Of a stretch of 17,887 nucleotides of DNA, positions 11,601-17,803 are shown piece by piece. Position numbers and translations under genes: made by a program. Source of the DNA: Phoronis ovalis (lineage: Eukaryota > Phoronida > Phoronidae). Location: contig JAOXYB010036617.1 in assembly GCA_028565635.1 (NCBI GenBank), positions 1-17,887 on the forward strand. Reading direction: 5' to 3'. The notes under the pieces are model-generated. The model saw nothing but the letters and a program-made list of their open reading frames with translations. It ran no database searches and had not been told where the DNA came from. Each line of letters starts with the position of its first letter. The first letter of the stretch is position 1.

Positions 11601-14600
11601 TGTTCCTGTACCATTAAAATATATAGAATCTATGATTATTTCGTCTTTAGTAATTGATAATAAATTTTCCTGGAAATGGATTATGACAATAAAATTAATT
11701 CAGCACCTTGCATGTTCATCTGTGCCCTGATAACAATTTAACAGCAAGTATAATTGGCACCACTTTGTTTGTGTTTAACATTAAATTATTTGTTAACCAT
11801 AGGTTATATTTACCAGGTCATCAACGATATGCTTGTGCAAACTCTGATCAAGAAAGGGAGAAATTATATTAGAATTCTTAAGTGTAACATGTGAATTATT
11901 GATGCTAGTCGGTATTGATTGTCTGTTGCTTGGAAGAGCTTGCCCCACTCTACACGCGTGTTGCTTGCAAACTGTTTAGTATTCTCTGACATGTGTTCTA
12001 TACCTCTTGCAGGTCAGGGATGACTTCGTATAAGTCCCAAATATGTATGTGTCTGGAAAATGCTCCTAATTGTATAAAAACATGTTGGTTTAATTCTAGT
12101 GGGTGTAATAAACATTATGCACTGTTTAAAGAGAATATGTTATTTTGTGGCGATGGTTGTATTTTGCTAATTTCTGTGTGTTTTCTAATCTATGACCATC
12201 TTTTGTAGAGTGCTATCCACAAAAAGATGTAAATAAATACAGTTACACGTTAGCCCCAAGCATGTATCTAGAATTTACAAATGTTAATAAAATATATAAA
12301 TGGTTTGTGCATTAATGAATCAAGATGCCCCGAGCTAGTATAAGTTTTTTTTGTCGAGAGCCTGACATATGTGGTTAGTTGATTTTGTATGACGTGTACG
12401 ATTGCCTATAATTTGTTAGAATATAATGCCAAATGAAATGTACTAAACAACAACAAAGTCACCTGCCTTCGTCTCATGAGACTTCTGGAGTCTGGTGTAC
12501 GTGTTCAATATATCCACAGGACAAAAGAAATGTATGAAGAGCCTCAGTTTAATAATGTCTTGTGAAAAATTAGAAGAACAAATCAGTTAGGTCAGGTTTT
12601 ATTTGAAGATGTAAATAGTTATAAAATCTGTCTTGCCGAAATGATTGCTGTATTTAAATAGGATATCCGTTCACTAGAGAAAACTTGTCTGTTGCGTGCT
12701 TTGATGAGCATTTTTTTGTTCACAATTAAAAACATTTACCACTGGCAGACTTCCCTATGGAGTTTTGCAGATTGTGTTGTGTTTGAATGTAATATGCTAT
12801 GCTAGCTATTAAGTAAAAAAATGCTTATTTTTATGCGTGGATGATTTCCTTTTGATTCGTCGTTAATTGAAAATATCCACACTTAATGGTTGGCTAGTTT
12901 AGCAATATTTCTTTCAAATGGAAAAAAAAATCGTCTCCGAACTGAAAGTAGGTTGTCAAGGTATAATTCATATTTCAAAAAAAAAAAAAAAAAAAAAAAA
13001 AATTTTCATAACGCTACAAAAGTGATTTTTGTTATCATAGTTGACTCATTCATCTATCAGCAAGTCCTTTGCCGTCCCTCATAAAAAGTCACAAAACACC
13101 TGAACATCTAGCTTTTCTTAGCTAGCCTTTCCAACAGAACTCAAAGTTTATTCACCATCACAAATGTAAAGGTTTAATAAGTTTATCAGATTGTTAATGG
13201 TATATTACAGATAGTAGCGAAGCATGTACTCGGGCTGTATTGTACAGCATATTGATTAAGTTATTGTTTGAGCGCATATCCCCATTGACATATGAGAAAG
13301 TTAATGAAATCTTGTGTCTCTCTTTATATAATTGTTATTCTCCTTCGATTACGGATTATTAGCAAGTCAGAGTGTAAACAGACACTGTGGTTGATGTAAT
13401 TATAATGCTTTGCCAAAATTGATCAGCTTTTCTATTTGTTTTCGAGCTATTTTCATGTTAGTCTTTTTCTAAATGTCCAGTTTTATGTAATGTTTCAATT
13501 AAGTTTATTGATTAAGTTAGCATTGAATAAGCTATTAACATGCGCTTAGTGGTGTCACTGCTCCTGAATCCAGTTGCTTCCGAAAACCACATTTTGTAAA
13601 GGAACCAACTTGCCAAATGCATGCGTGCGACAGTCTGTGTATTGGAATTCTTTGTCGCTCTGCCATTAAAAAAAAATTCCAAGTCATATACATATATGAT
13701 CATTAATTACCTTCAATTTAGTCCACTATAAATAAGACATAGCATAAAAAGGTGTATGCAAATTAACACTGCATCAGAATGTTGCCATATTTTAGTAATT
13801 AACAGTTTTTATGATCATGTTTCATGGCTGATGTTGCACATACCACTAAGTAATAGCACAGAATTGAGCAAAAGTTGGGTCTGAATAATTAATTGTTTGA
13901 AGAGCAAAAGTGATGTGAAAAGCATTGTATCAGTTTTGTCAATGCAAGCTCAAAATTCTGCCAGCAAATAATTGTATGGACTGTGAAGAACTTTGTAATT
14001 TTGGAAACTGTTCCGTGTTATAAGTCTATGAAAATATATAATCTGTTTTCATCTTTTCAGAGCTAGTCTTCCTGTACCAATGTTTTCTCGCAGTGACTTC
14101 AGCGTGTGGAGTATACTTAAGCAATGCATTGGAAAGGTAAGTGTTCACAATTGCCTAATTAGTTTCTTCCCTTTGAAGTTGGTAATAAAACCTAATATAA
14201 GCCTTGTCAGATGAATTTAAGAGGATTATGCAATATCTAGCTAACTTGGTATTCACAGCTTTGGAAATCAATTTTTTGTCAAATAATCACTTAATTTGTT
14301 TTGTGGTAAAATTTCCTTTTTGTTTTCTAACTTTATGTAGGATTAGAAAGAATGATATTTCAAAGTCAGTTATTTTGCTTTAGAATAAATTCCATATTAT
14401 TCATAAAGTATAGAAACTGAACTATGTGTTTCTTGTATTAATTTTTCATTATACTTGGAAAGAAAGCCTAGTTGCACAATTATTGGAATTATTGGCATCT
14501 CTTATGGGATTAAGCAATTAGTATTTAAGTTAACTATGTGCATGCAGCAGAAAAAAGCTTATAGTATAAATTTTCTTTAAATGATAAATGCGATAATTAA

Positions 14601-17600
14601 CTGTTGGCATATTGGTCTAATTGAACCGCAGTGCGTGGACATCTTTATCTGTTTTACTTGGTAAAGGCATAGAGTTATAGTGTAAAAGATAAAAAAATTT
14701 GTTCAGGTATATCAGAGTGAGCCATTACATGAAGTTTAATTAGGTTGATACAACAAATGATCAGTAGTCTTCTTAGAGCTGTTCCATCAGTTGATGTACC
14801 CCCTATTTCCTGTTTCTGCACAGCTGCAAACTACCAATCAGTTACACTATACATAAAGGTTTATCTGACTTTAAAAATCAGGAAACAAAGTTGCAGGAAC
14901 AGAAATTATTGAGTACATGTATCATACTATATTATACCTCATATCAACAGGAAAAATTCTGAACACAGTATTTATTTTTAATTTTGAAGATTTGTGATAA
15001 TATCTGTTGAATGTATGCTTGGTCTGCATGTGTAGTTATTAGGAGGGAAGTTGGAACAGCCATGCATGAGAAGACTATTAACCAACACAGTTCCAACGTA
15101 GTAGTGGATAACTATAAATATTGTTTCTTTTGAATCAAGCCAAGTTTATGATTTGTCATTATGTTGTGTGTTTACATTTTCCAATGTTACTACTCCGCCA
15201 TTTTCAGGAATTATCAAAAGTCACAATGCCAGTTGTGTTTAACGAACCGTTGAGCTTTCTGCAGAGGTTAACAGAATATTTAGAGTATGCCCAGATACTC
15301 AACCGCGCAAGTGAATGCGATGATCCAATAGATAGAATACAGGTTAGTAGTAATTGGCAGTAAAGGACCGTAGTCAATGAACAATCTGTTGTGTGCACGC
15401 TTGTGCAGTTCATTCACAAAATAAGAACTTGCAATTGTGGGTTTATGTTCGCATAAGTCGCATGGAACATGCTTGTAATCTGTTGTTGACCCCGAAACAT
15501 TATTTAGCATACTTTTTGCTGAGGTTTCTCTCGAGCATTTCATCATGTCAAAATGTCTGTAACAATTTCTGGAAGTAAGTGTAATATTTCTTTACTATAC
15601 CTACCAATTAATTTTACTTAGTAAACAAAACTGTATGGTAACCACACTTGTACATGTGTTTCAGTATGTCACAGCGTTTGCAGTTTCTGCTAGTGCATCA
15701 AACTGGGATCGTTTAGGAAAACCATTTAATCCATTATTAGGAGAAACTTACGAACTAGAGAGAGAAGATTTAGGTTTTAAAATAGCATGCGAACAAGTTA
15801 GTCATCATCCTCCAATAAGTGCATTCCATGTAGAATCGCAGAACTATGAATTCCATGGCTCAATACAGCCAAAATTAAAATTCTGGGGTAAATCTGTCGA
15901 TATACAACCAAAAGGCTTGGTAACCGTGAAATTAAAAAAGTAAGTGAAATTTTCCATATCGTTAAAGCTGACACACTCGTGTAAATTCTTCTAAATATTT
16001 GATGTAGAATTTAATGCAGTTACATATATCAAATAATTGAAACCACTTGGACTTGCAAGGATTAAACTGGTACAAGTCATCGATCAGAGTATATTGTCCT
16101 GGAAATATGACTTTAGCGGTGCCAACAGCTGGTAGAGTCCCAACTTCTAATGATTGACTACAAGATTTAAGAAGTAACAATTTTTTGTCATGAATATTTT
16201 GATCACTTCCTGGTACAATGGTTTTTCAAATTAAATTCTACTTTCTACTATTTAGTGTAAAAGGATACATAACTGATTTTTTTTCTCTTTTACAGACATG
16301 GTGAGACATACACGTGGCACAATGTTGGTTGTAGTGTACATAATATTATAGTAGGCAAGTTATGGGTCGAGCATGTAAGTGTAGGATAATGTTATTATCT
16401 ATTGATCAGGCCAGACCAAAGAAAACGTGTTTAGCAAGCATAACCATGTTAAATTTTGATATTTTCATTTAAACATTATTTTTTTTGAAACCGTTTCAGA
16501 ATGCTAAAAAAGTGTTAACAAACTCCTACCGACTCGGTTTTTACAGGCTTTCGCCCATTAAACAACTTCTCTAGAAAAAAAGCAGCCCTACCTATTCCGT
16601 TGTTGAGGGCTGTCACCTGTTAAGCAACTTCTTTGTTGTGCCCTGAGCAGACTTCTTGCTTTTCATAGGTGTCCCCCCGTTGGGTCATAGTTCTACGGTT
16701 GATATTATTCAGTAAGCTGTCTGCATAATACAGTAACTGTAAATGCATTGTAATAAATGACACAACAACAGGTTAGATGCAACTCACGAAATAGTATTAT
16801 ATTCTCGCTAAATATGACTTTAGCGGTGCCAATAGCTGGTAGAGTCCCAACTTCTAATGATTGACTACAAGATTTAAGAAGTAGCAATTTTTTGTCATGA
16901 ATATTTTGATCACTTCCTGGTACGATGGTTTATCAAATTAAATTCTACTTTCCACTATGAGAGCATAAGTCCGTAATAGACCACATATCTGTAATAAATG
17001 TGCAAGCATTTGGTTTTATAATTCGTTAATTTATTGATTGTATTTTGTAGCATGGAGTTATGGAAGTAATAAATCACAATACCAATCACAAGGTGGTGCT
17101 CAACTACAAACCTGCTGGATGGTTCCATAAAGATTTGCATAAACTGGAGGGAGTCATATACAACGAAAAGTAACTAGAAATCGCAGTATCCTAGAATGAA
17201 GATTCCCATAATTCCCAATTTTGTAAATGAATTAGTGAGCGCTCGCAAAACAGAACTATGGGAATGACTGGTGGCGCCACCAAGTGTATGCTAACGAATA
17301 ATCCATTGAAATGAACTCGATAAGTTATGCCCATTTGGAGGCTGTAACTAATGTTTTATTTAATAGCTTGGATTTGTAATTTTTTTCTGGTTCTGCATGT
17401 CAAATGAATTGTTTCCTCTTTTGCAGTAAACAGCAGGTGAAGTCCCTGTATGGTAGTTGGACCGACGCTTTATTTAGCTTAGATCCTGAGGTATGGAAAA
17501 CGTATTTAAAATCTGAAAATAAAAATGAAAAACGCGGGAAATCAGTATTCCTTAAGAAATTTGAGGCCCCAAAATTTCCTTTTGGAAAAAGTTTAAGTAT

Positions 17601-17628
17601 GGACGCCGGGAAAAGTTCCAGTATGGAC
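2573..17628 (+). CDS. OSBPL1/OSBPL2-like: ORP1/ORP2-like oxysterol-binding-protein-related protein, partial, nine exons
   Basis: This entry is the overall gene model; the exons are listed one by one. Joined exons give an open frame of about 443 codons with GT-AG introns and matching phases (0, 1, 2, 0, 0, 2, 0, 2). Order in the protein: helical linker, FFAT motif, variable linker, then the ORD domain from L-P-V-P-M-F-S-R through EQVSHHPP to L-Y-G-S-W-T-D. ORPs of this group exchange or sense sterol and phosphoinositide at membrane contact sites. The FFAT motif binds VAP on the ER, and in ORP1L ankyrin and PH domains target late endosomes. Those N-terminal domains would lie 5' of this window. 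The C-terminal ORD part, with the conserved L-R-P-D region and its K/E/R phosphoinositide contacts, would lie 3'. The protein looks like a pro-orthologue of vertebrate ORP1 and ORP2; calling it one rather than the other is not supported. Confidence 0.93.
2680..4442 (+). other. Intron A-B (1763 nt)
   Basis: GTGAGA donor and TTTATAG acceptor. The interior is AT-rich. I saw no open frame with coding character, no RNA gene and no clear repeat in it. Confidence 0.8.
4443..4614 (+). CDS. ORP exon B: coiled coil plus FFAT motif
   Basis: 172 nt, 57 codons plus one base. The first part (L-R-K-L-Q-L-Q-Q-E-M-E-K ... A-T-E-H-H-E-L-E-E) is a charged coiled coil continuing exon A. The last 11 residues are acidic and hold the core E-F-Y-D-C-D-E at 4593-4613, preceded by D-T-D-D-D. 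This fits the FFAT consensus E-F-F-D-A-x-E, with the acidic flank and with Y and C as accepted substitutions. FFAT motifs bind the MSP domain of VAP and tether lipid-transfer proteins to the ER. In ORP1L the equivalent motif sits between the PH domain and the ORD, as here. The exon ends two bases before the codon after the motif is complete, at a GTAGGT donor in phase 1. Confidence 0.93.
4593..4613 (+). other. FFAT motif (VAP-binding), E-F-Y-D-C-D-E
   Basis: Seven codons at the very end of exon B match the FFAT core position by position: E1, F2, aromatic Y3, D4, small C5, any, E7. The upstream acidic run T-D-D-D is the usual flank that first attracts the basic face of the VAP MSP domain. The motif implies ER contact-site recruitment of the long isoform. 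Confidence 0.85.
4690..5285. repeat. Fold-back (palindromic) repeat of about 600 bp
   Basis: The two halves are imperfect inverted copies over some 230-300 bp each. Examples: 4695-4715 pairs with 5256-5280 (both carry gttccag/ctggaac); the segment with cagtagaaattatggt pairs with the one with ctataatttctgttga; and 4873-4922 pairs with 5019-5067, both around tcagataaa/tttatctga. The centre near 4925-5015 is unpaired spacer. A fold-back DNA transposon or a large MITE is the likeliest origin. No coding capacity was seen. A half-copy lies at 14765-15081. Confidence 0.75.
5075..5184 (+). repeat. 46-bp duplication within the right arm of the fold-back element
   Basis: The string ctgagtacatgtagtattat occurs twice, with copies starting at 5075 and 5121. 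Each copy ends in tgtattatatgtca, and the second carries an extra 16-18 bp of tatgtagtattgtac type. The half-copy at 14765-15081 has only one such unit, so the duplication arose after the copies diverged. Confidence 0.7.
5298..6065 (+). other. Rest of intron B-C
   Basis: The intron B-C spans 4615-6065. Beyond the fold-back element this part is AT-rich with T and A runs and no coding signal. It ends with a long T tract and a tttttttccag acceptor. Confidence 0.7.
6066..6231 (+). CDS. ORP exon C: variable linker between FFAT and ORD
   Basis: 166 nt: two bases, 54 codons, two bases. The peptide starts G-E-L-N-F-V-N-V-G and is hydrophilic and probably disordered. It includes T-E-N-G-A-I-S-K-R-K-T-S, which resembles the E-N-G-I-x-K-H-R-T-S just before the ORD in vertebrate ORP1S and ORP2, but is followed by extra residues (V-T-T-P-A-H-C-V-K-W-G-T-R) before the ORD. 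Acceptor ttttccag and donor AAG|GTATGT are both good. It joins in phase 2 to exon D. A run of seven G inside the exon (6104-6110) is a place where a base-count error would break the frame. Confidence 0.88.
6410..6709 (+). other. Unassigned 100-codon open stretch in intron C-D
   Basis: The frame is open from 6410 to a TAG at 6707-6709, with ATG at 6458. It is less AT-rich than its surroundings and the peptide is Ser/Gln/Asn-rich with no family I recognise. One minus-strand frame is also open across about 190 bases of it. It could be an old transposon fragment or an alternative exon; no good acceptor-donor pair frames it. I would not call it a gene. Confidence 0.2.
7474..7751 (+). repeat. Tandem duplication, period about 140 bp
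   Basis: Two adjacent imperfect copies (about 7474-7611 and 7614-7751) share blocks such as taatgtttacaataaatt, aatttctaatttta and the closing tttttctttgataaatagta, each 140 bases apart. The blocks are AT-rich and non-coding. Confidence 0.8.
7843..7885 (+). pseudogene. Degenerate tRNA-like sequence (5' half), perhaps a SINE head
   Basis: The string tacctctgttggtagggcatctgcttccca resembles the D-arm and anticodon arm of a tRNA. It matches tagctcagttggtagagca at most positions and has a T-T-C-C-C-A-A type loop. The anticodon stem does not pair well and no T-arm with a ggttcgaatcc B box follows. A functional tRNA gene is excluded; a tRNA pseudogene or the head of a tRNA-derived SINE fits. Confidence 0.4.
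8074..8318. mobile_element. MITE-like inverted-repeat element, 245 bp
   Basis: The first 25 bases (8074-8098, starting cacccttaaaaaattgttgg) are a perfect reverse complement of 8294-8318. The similarity continues imperfectly for another 12-17 bases (ttgccgacc / ggtcggcag). The 195-bp interior is AT-rich and has no open frame of note. The size and structure fit a non-autonomous DNA transposon. I see no convincing target-site duplication at the flanks, so the true ends may be a few bases off or the flanks have decayed. Confidence 0.7.
9236..9243 (+). promoter_or_regulatory. Possible TATA box for the internal first exon
   Basis: TATAAATA lies about 190 bases upstream of the ATG at 9431. In DNA this AT-rich such a match is expected by chance, so it is only a candidate. 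A CpG-containing stretch follows at 9339-9400. Confidence 0.18.
9431..9495 (+). CDS. Internal alternative first exon for a short, FFAT-less ORP isoform
   Basis: Reads M-A-T-A-V-K-Q-D-N-Q-E-N-G-D-T-F-S-C-R-K-R plus two bases (AG), then the donor CAG|GTATTT. The ATG context (A at -3, G at +4) is strong. The phase 2 end is the same as exon C, so it joins in frame to exon D (R, then A-S-L-P-V-P-M-F-S-R). The new N-terminus resembles that of vertebrate ORP1S and ORP2, which have E-N-G, a basic cluster and T-S-L-P-x-P-M-F-S-R at the same place. Vertebrate ORP1 is known to make short and long forms from separate start sites, so the layout is expected. The product would start at the ORD and lack the FFAT motif. 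An in-frame upstream ATG at 9410 would add seven residues. No transcript evidence is available here. Confidence 0.72.
10371..10466 (+). repeat. Tandem repeat, 36-bp unit, about 2.6 copies
   Basis: Copies at 10371-10406, 10407-10442 and 10443 to about 10466 share acctatccacaaatgctaaa. The first two differ at one base (ctc versus cta). The third decays after the A run. Confidence 0.9.
10492..10655 (+). repeat. Tandem duplication, 82-bp unit, two copies
   Basis: Copies at 10492-10573 and 10574-10655 share tatataatgttacatttaaa and ctctgattagaagtgagtgc, with only a few substitutions between them. It lies just downstream of the 36-bp repeat. Confidence 0.92.
10865..11281 (-). other. Unassigned 138-codon open frame on the minus strand
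   Basis: ATG at 11279-11281, stop at 10865-10867. The peptide begins M-K-S-M-L-D-L-F-Q-E-R-A-E-R and contains no domain I recognise. The region is somewhat richer in GC than its surroundings. It is long for this AT-rich intron, so it may be an eroded mobile-element gene or chance. No promoter, splice or poly(A) support was found. Confidence 0.2.
12977..13002 (+). repeat. Poly(A) run of 26 bases
   Basis: Uninterrupted A26 between cattattt-type AT-rich sequence and ttttcataacg. It could be a retroposon tail or a mononucleotide microsatellite; no poly(A)-tailed element was recognised upstream. Its length is likely to vary and to be error-prone in assembly. Confidence 0.9.
14061..14136 (+). CDS. 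ORP exon D: start of the ORD (lid region)
   Basis: 76 nt: one base plus 25 codons reading A-S-L-P-V-P-M-F-S-R-S-D-F-S-V-W then S-I-L-K-Q-C-I-G-K. This is the conserved ORD entry, where the N-terminal lid covers the lipid pocket. It is nearly the ORP1/ORP2 sequence. Acceptor ttttcag and donor AAG|GTAAGT are both strong. Both exon C and the internal first exon (9431-9495) join to it in phase 2; it ends in phase 0. Confidence 0.96.
14137..15207 (+). other. Intron D-E (1071 nt)
   Basis: GTAAGT donor, ttttcag acceptor. It contains the half-copy of the fold-back repeat at 14765-15081; the rest is AT-rich without features. Confidence 0.85.
14765..15081 (+). repeat. Half-copy of the fold-back repeat seen at 4690-5285
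   Basis: Matches the right half of that element (about 4935-5297) in the same orientation. Shared blocks include ccaatca, ggtttatctgact, gagtacatgta, atctgttgaatg, gcatgtgtagt and catgagaagactatt. The left arm is not recognisable upstream. It lies 126 bases before exon E. Confidence 0.8.
15208..15342 (+). CDS. ORP exon E: ORD, sterol-pocket entry
   Basis: 135 nt, exactly 45 codons, phase 0 at both ends. Reads E-L-S-K-V-T-M-P-V-V-F-N-E-P-L-S-F-L-Q-R-L-T-E-Y-L and ends D-D-P-I-D-R-I-Q. The E-L-S-K-x-x-M-P-V-x-F-N-E-P-L-S block is shared by OSBP and all ORPs of this group and lines the mouth of the lipid tunnel. Acceptor ttttcag, donor CAG|GTTAGT. Confidence 0.97.
15665..15939 (+). CDS. ORP exon F: ORD core with EQVSHHPP signature
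   Basis: 275 nt, 91 codons plus two bases. Contains G-K-P-F-N-P-L-L-G-E-T-Y-E (15716-15754) and the family fingerprint EQVSHHPP at 15791-15814, followed by I-S-A-F-H and later P-K-L-K-F-W-G-K-S-V. In the Osh4/ORP fold the K and N of the first block and the two H of the second contact the PI4P head group; all four are present, so the domain should be active. Acceptor tgtttcag, donor AA|GTAAGT, phase 2 into exon G. The N-terminal Y of the exon follows the Q that ends exon E. Confidence 0.98.
15791..15814 (+). other. ORD fingerprint EQVSHHPP
   Basis: Intact signature of the oxysterol-binding protein family. The two histidines bind the PI4P phosphate in solved ORD structures. No substitution is seen. 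Confidence 0.97.
16103..16251 (-). repeat. 149-bp direct repeat, copy 1, before exon G, with possible RT remnant
   Basis: Nearly identical to 16810-16958, 707 bases downstream. The minus strand reads P-G-S-D-x-x-I, some 16 residues, then S-L-E-V-G-T-L-P-A and A-K-V-I-F. That order resembles the P-G-P-D-G-I ... S-L-x-x-G-x-L-P-x-x-W-K-x-A-x-V-x-P-I-F block of non-LTR retrotransposon reverse transcriptases. The W-K part is missing and the match is short, so this reading is tentative. The repeat itself is certain. Confidence 0.8.
16296..16374 (+). CDS. ORP exon G: ORD, VHNIIVGKLW block
   Basis: 79 nt: one base plus 26 codons. Reads K-H-G-E-T-Y-T-W then V-H-N-I-I-V-G-K-L-W-V-E-H. The T-Y-T-W and V-H-N-I-I-V-G-K-L-W strings are strongly conserved in ORDs. 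Acceptor ctcttttacag, donor CAT|GTAAGT, phase 0. Confidence 0.97.
16500..16690. other. Less AT-rich island of unknown origin in intron G-H
   Basis: Composition differs from the flanks, with blocks such as ccgactcgg, ggctttcgccc, gtcacctgttaagcaacttc and gtccccccgttgggtc. A related string (cccattaaacaacttct and cctgttaagcaacttct) occurs twice about 62 bases apart. The minus strand has a frame of about 60 codons broken by one stop. It looks like inserted repeat sequence, but I cannot name the family. Confidence 0.35.
16810..16958 (-). repeat. 149-bp direct repeat, copy 2, after exon G
   Basis: Second copy of 16103-16251, differing at a few positions (for example caatagctgg for caacagctgg, tttatcaaat for ttttcaaat type). 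Same possible reverse-transcriptase remnant on the minus strand. Together the copies bracket exon G. Confidence 0.85.
17051..17169 (+). CDS. ORP exon H: ORD beta-barrel continuation
   Basis: 119 nt, 39 codons plus two bases. Reads H-G-V-M-E-V-I-N-H-N-T-N-H-K-V-V-L-N-Y-K-P then D-L-H-K-L-E-G-V-I. It matches the E-I-I-N-H-K-T-G-D-K-C-V-L-N-F-K-P ... L-H-K-V-E-G block of vertebrate ORP1. Acceptor ttttgtag, donor AAA|GTAACT, phase 2. Confidence 0.95.
17170..17426 (+). other. Intron H-I (257 nt) with a perfect palindrome
   Basis: A 14-bp perfect palindrome, tggtggcgccacca, lies at 17269-17282. Near it are gagcgctc and a 9-bp inverted pair (attcccata at 17202-17210 and tatgggaat at 17257-17265). 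The minus strand of 17275-17287 resembles a CTCF core site. The rest is ordinary intron ending in ttttgcag. Confidence 0.6.
17427..17628 (+). CDS. ORP exon I: LYGSWTD block and variable basic loop
   Basis: 202 nt: one base plus 67 codons. Starts N-K-Q-Q-V-K-S-L-Y-G-S-W-T-D-A-L-F-S-L-D-P, matching L-Y-G-K-W-T-E-C-L-Y-S-V-D-P of ORP1. The second half is lysine- and serine-rich and not conserved with vertebrates; it ends in two near copies of K-S-x-S-M-D (GKSLSMD, GKSSSMD). This is the position of the variable loop before the last ORD strands. Donor GAC|GTGAGT, phase 0. The gene continues past the window. Confidence 0.95.
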
Positions 17629-17803
17629 GTGAGTAGGCATGGTTGTGTATAATATTTTATTTTAATTATCTATTTACGTTGTTGTGCAACAAATACTTGT
17701 GTGTTTCACCTAGGTGAGTATTCAGAAAACTTCAGCGGCGGGGCTTTATTCAGAATTGTGTTTTGAGCAATGTGTAGCTGCTGTTCTTGATGAGCGTATA
17801 TAC
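17629..17803 (+). other. Start of the intron after exon I
   Basis: Follows a GTGAGT donor. No further exon was recognised before the window ends, so the W-R-I ... M-Y-N-F-T-S-F and L-R-P-D blocks of the ORD must lie downstream. Confidence 0.75.

Larger units (their letters stand above)
9496..14060 (+). other. Rest of intron C-D (4565 nt)
   Basis: This is the intron for the short isoform and the 3' part of the intron for the long one. It holds tandem repeats at 10371-10655, a poly(A) run at 12977-13002 and a 138-codon minus-strand open frame at 10865-11281. Otherwise it is AT-rich with no coding signal, notably from 11300 to 14060. It ends with a ttttcatcttttcag acceptor. Confidence 0.7.

Noticed and set aside
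11993-12208. 71-codon plus-strand frame after a cctcttgcag acceptor-like site
   Set aside because: Cysteine-rich, AT-driven peptide with no homology that I recognise and no donor in a phase that joins exon D.
15204-15546. Minus-strand frames opposite exon E
   Set aside because: Shadows of the ORD exon and its flanks, with no features of their own.
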